A DNA stretch of 64,000 nucleotides, taken from contig JAJAGP010000884.1 of NCBI GenBank assembly GCA_025084515.1, positions 1 to 64,000 of the forward strand, written 5' to 3'. Positions 63,339 through 64,000 of the stretch are shown here, piece after piece. Each line of letters begins with the position of its first letter. Position 1 is the stretch's first letter. The notes under the pieces were generated by a model. The model did not search any database and had not been told where the DNA came from. It was given only the letters and a program-made list of their open reading frames with translations. The stretch comes from Ancistrus triradiatus. Its lineage: Eukaryota > Chordata > Actinopteri > Siluriformes > Loricariidae. The position numbers and the translations under genes were made by a program.

Positions 63339-64000
63339 TATATATATATTTTCCTGGTCAGGTTTTTTTACCCCTTGGCCCAGTTCCTATATTTAGCCTT
63401 TTCAGGTAAGGGTCTCCGGTGTTTATCACTGGAGAACTCAGGGTGTAGACGTTAGTGTACCCTGGATCCAGCACCATTACTTCCCTGGGTTTCCTAGGAA
63501 TGAGATACAGCTCAGTTAAATCTGAACTGCTTCTCCAAATGCACATTTAACAGACAAATTAAATAACATGTATGTGTAAAGCAATATGAGGAATGGCAAG
63601 AAAGGAGGGGATAAAGAATGAGAGAAGGAGAAGCAAAGAGAAACCCCTCCTTATTGCAGAGTGTTCATAGTGGGACACTTCCTGCACCAAGTATGAGAAA
63701 TGGTTGCCACATCTTTTTGGATGGAACCTTGAATAGCATATTTTAGATGTTCCAATTTAAGATGGGCCCTAATGTCCTTAACCCAGCTTTTATGAGATGG
63801 CATTATTTTTTCCATTTTTGGGGAATTAGTTTCCTAGCCAGTAATGTAGAGAAAGCAATATCTTCTGCCAGAGTTCTTGTAAATTGTCTGTTTCCTGGGA
63901 CAACTCCAAACAATGCTGTTAAGGGTTTATGAATCATTTTTATGCCTCACTTAGAAATAAGGTGGATAAGGCCACGAGTAAATGGAGCCAATGGATCACG

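Larger units (their letters stand above)
50053..64000 (+). other. acot7 intron 6, open at the right edge
   Basis: No exon matching the rest of the C-terminal hotdog was found. It contains the tRNA gene and the repeats listed separately. Stretches with nothing recognised: 51680-52245, 54610-55565, 57660-58490, 59110-59600 and 63345-64000 (the last may be an old LINE remnant). Confidence 0.7.

Noticed and set aside
50053..64000. Remaining acot7 exons
   Set aside because: I looked for the second hotdog motifs (VTMKLMDEVAG-like, KTNIVTASVD-like) in plus-strand frames and found none next to splice sites, so they are taken to lie beyond the window.

Overview
This is a vertebrate nuclear window, almost certainly from a bony fish. 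It carries two spliced protein genes with GT-AG introns, a Pol III tRNA gene, and a very dense load of Tc1/mariner, hAT, PIF/Harbinger-like and pogo-like DNA transposons, tRNA-derived SINEs and a few LINE tails. Such a Tc1-rich mixture is typical of otophysan fish such as catfishes; that narrower placement is inference.

Layout. 1-1500 is unannotated upstream DNA. 1575-2485 is a complete three-exon hes2-type gene (bHLH-Orange repressor, C-terminal WRPW) with a TATA-like box, an adjacent N-box and a polyadenylation signal near 2955. 2990-8190 is intergenic and holds a candidate LTR, a broken Tc1 copy and a ~1.3 kb minisatellite of ~37-bp units interrupted by a full-length but dead Tc1. From 8191 to beyond the right edge lies acot7, the cytosolic long-chain acyl-CoA hydrolase of brain: two alternative first exons (8191-8252 and 15684-15709), then exons at 16201-16318, 22242-22398, 44587-44678, 49327-49441 and 49966-50052, plus a possible 15-nt cassette microexon at 49668-49682. 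The N-terminal hotdog domain is complete; the C-terminal hotdog exons after 50052 are not in the window. A tRNA-Ala gene (51206-51277, minus) lies in the intron after 50052.

hes2 followed by acot7 on the same strand matches the order HES2 - ACOT7 on human 1p36.31, so this is conserved vertebrate synteny and supports both identifications.

Most of the remaining DNA is transposon-derived and often nested: Tc1 in minisatellite, Tc1 in Tc1, Tc1 in hAT, Harbinger-like in hAT, MITE in MITE, a LINE tail in a Tc1. The 100-base run of N at 13026-13125 falls in one such nest. A few repeat-poor intronic islands, above all 41830-42440 with a perfect palindromic RFX X-box, look like candidate cis-regulatory elements. 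I found no sign of an unknown multi-gene system. The most interesting items are the microexon, the paired first exons and the RFX island. Repeat family names are given only where structure supports them; boundaries were read by eye.
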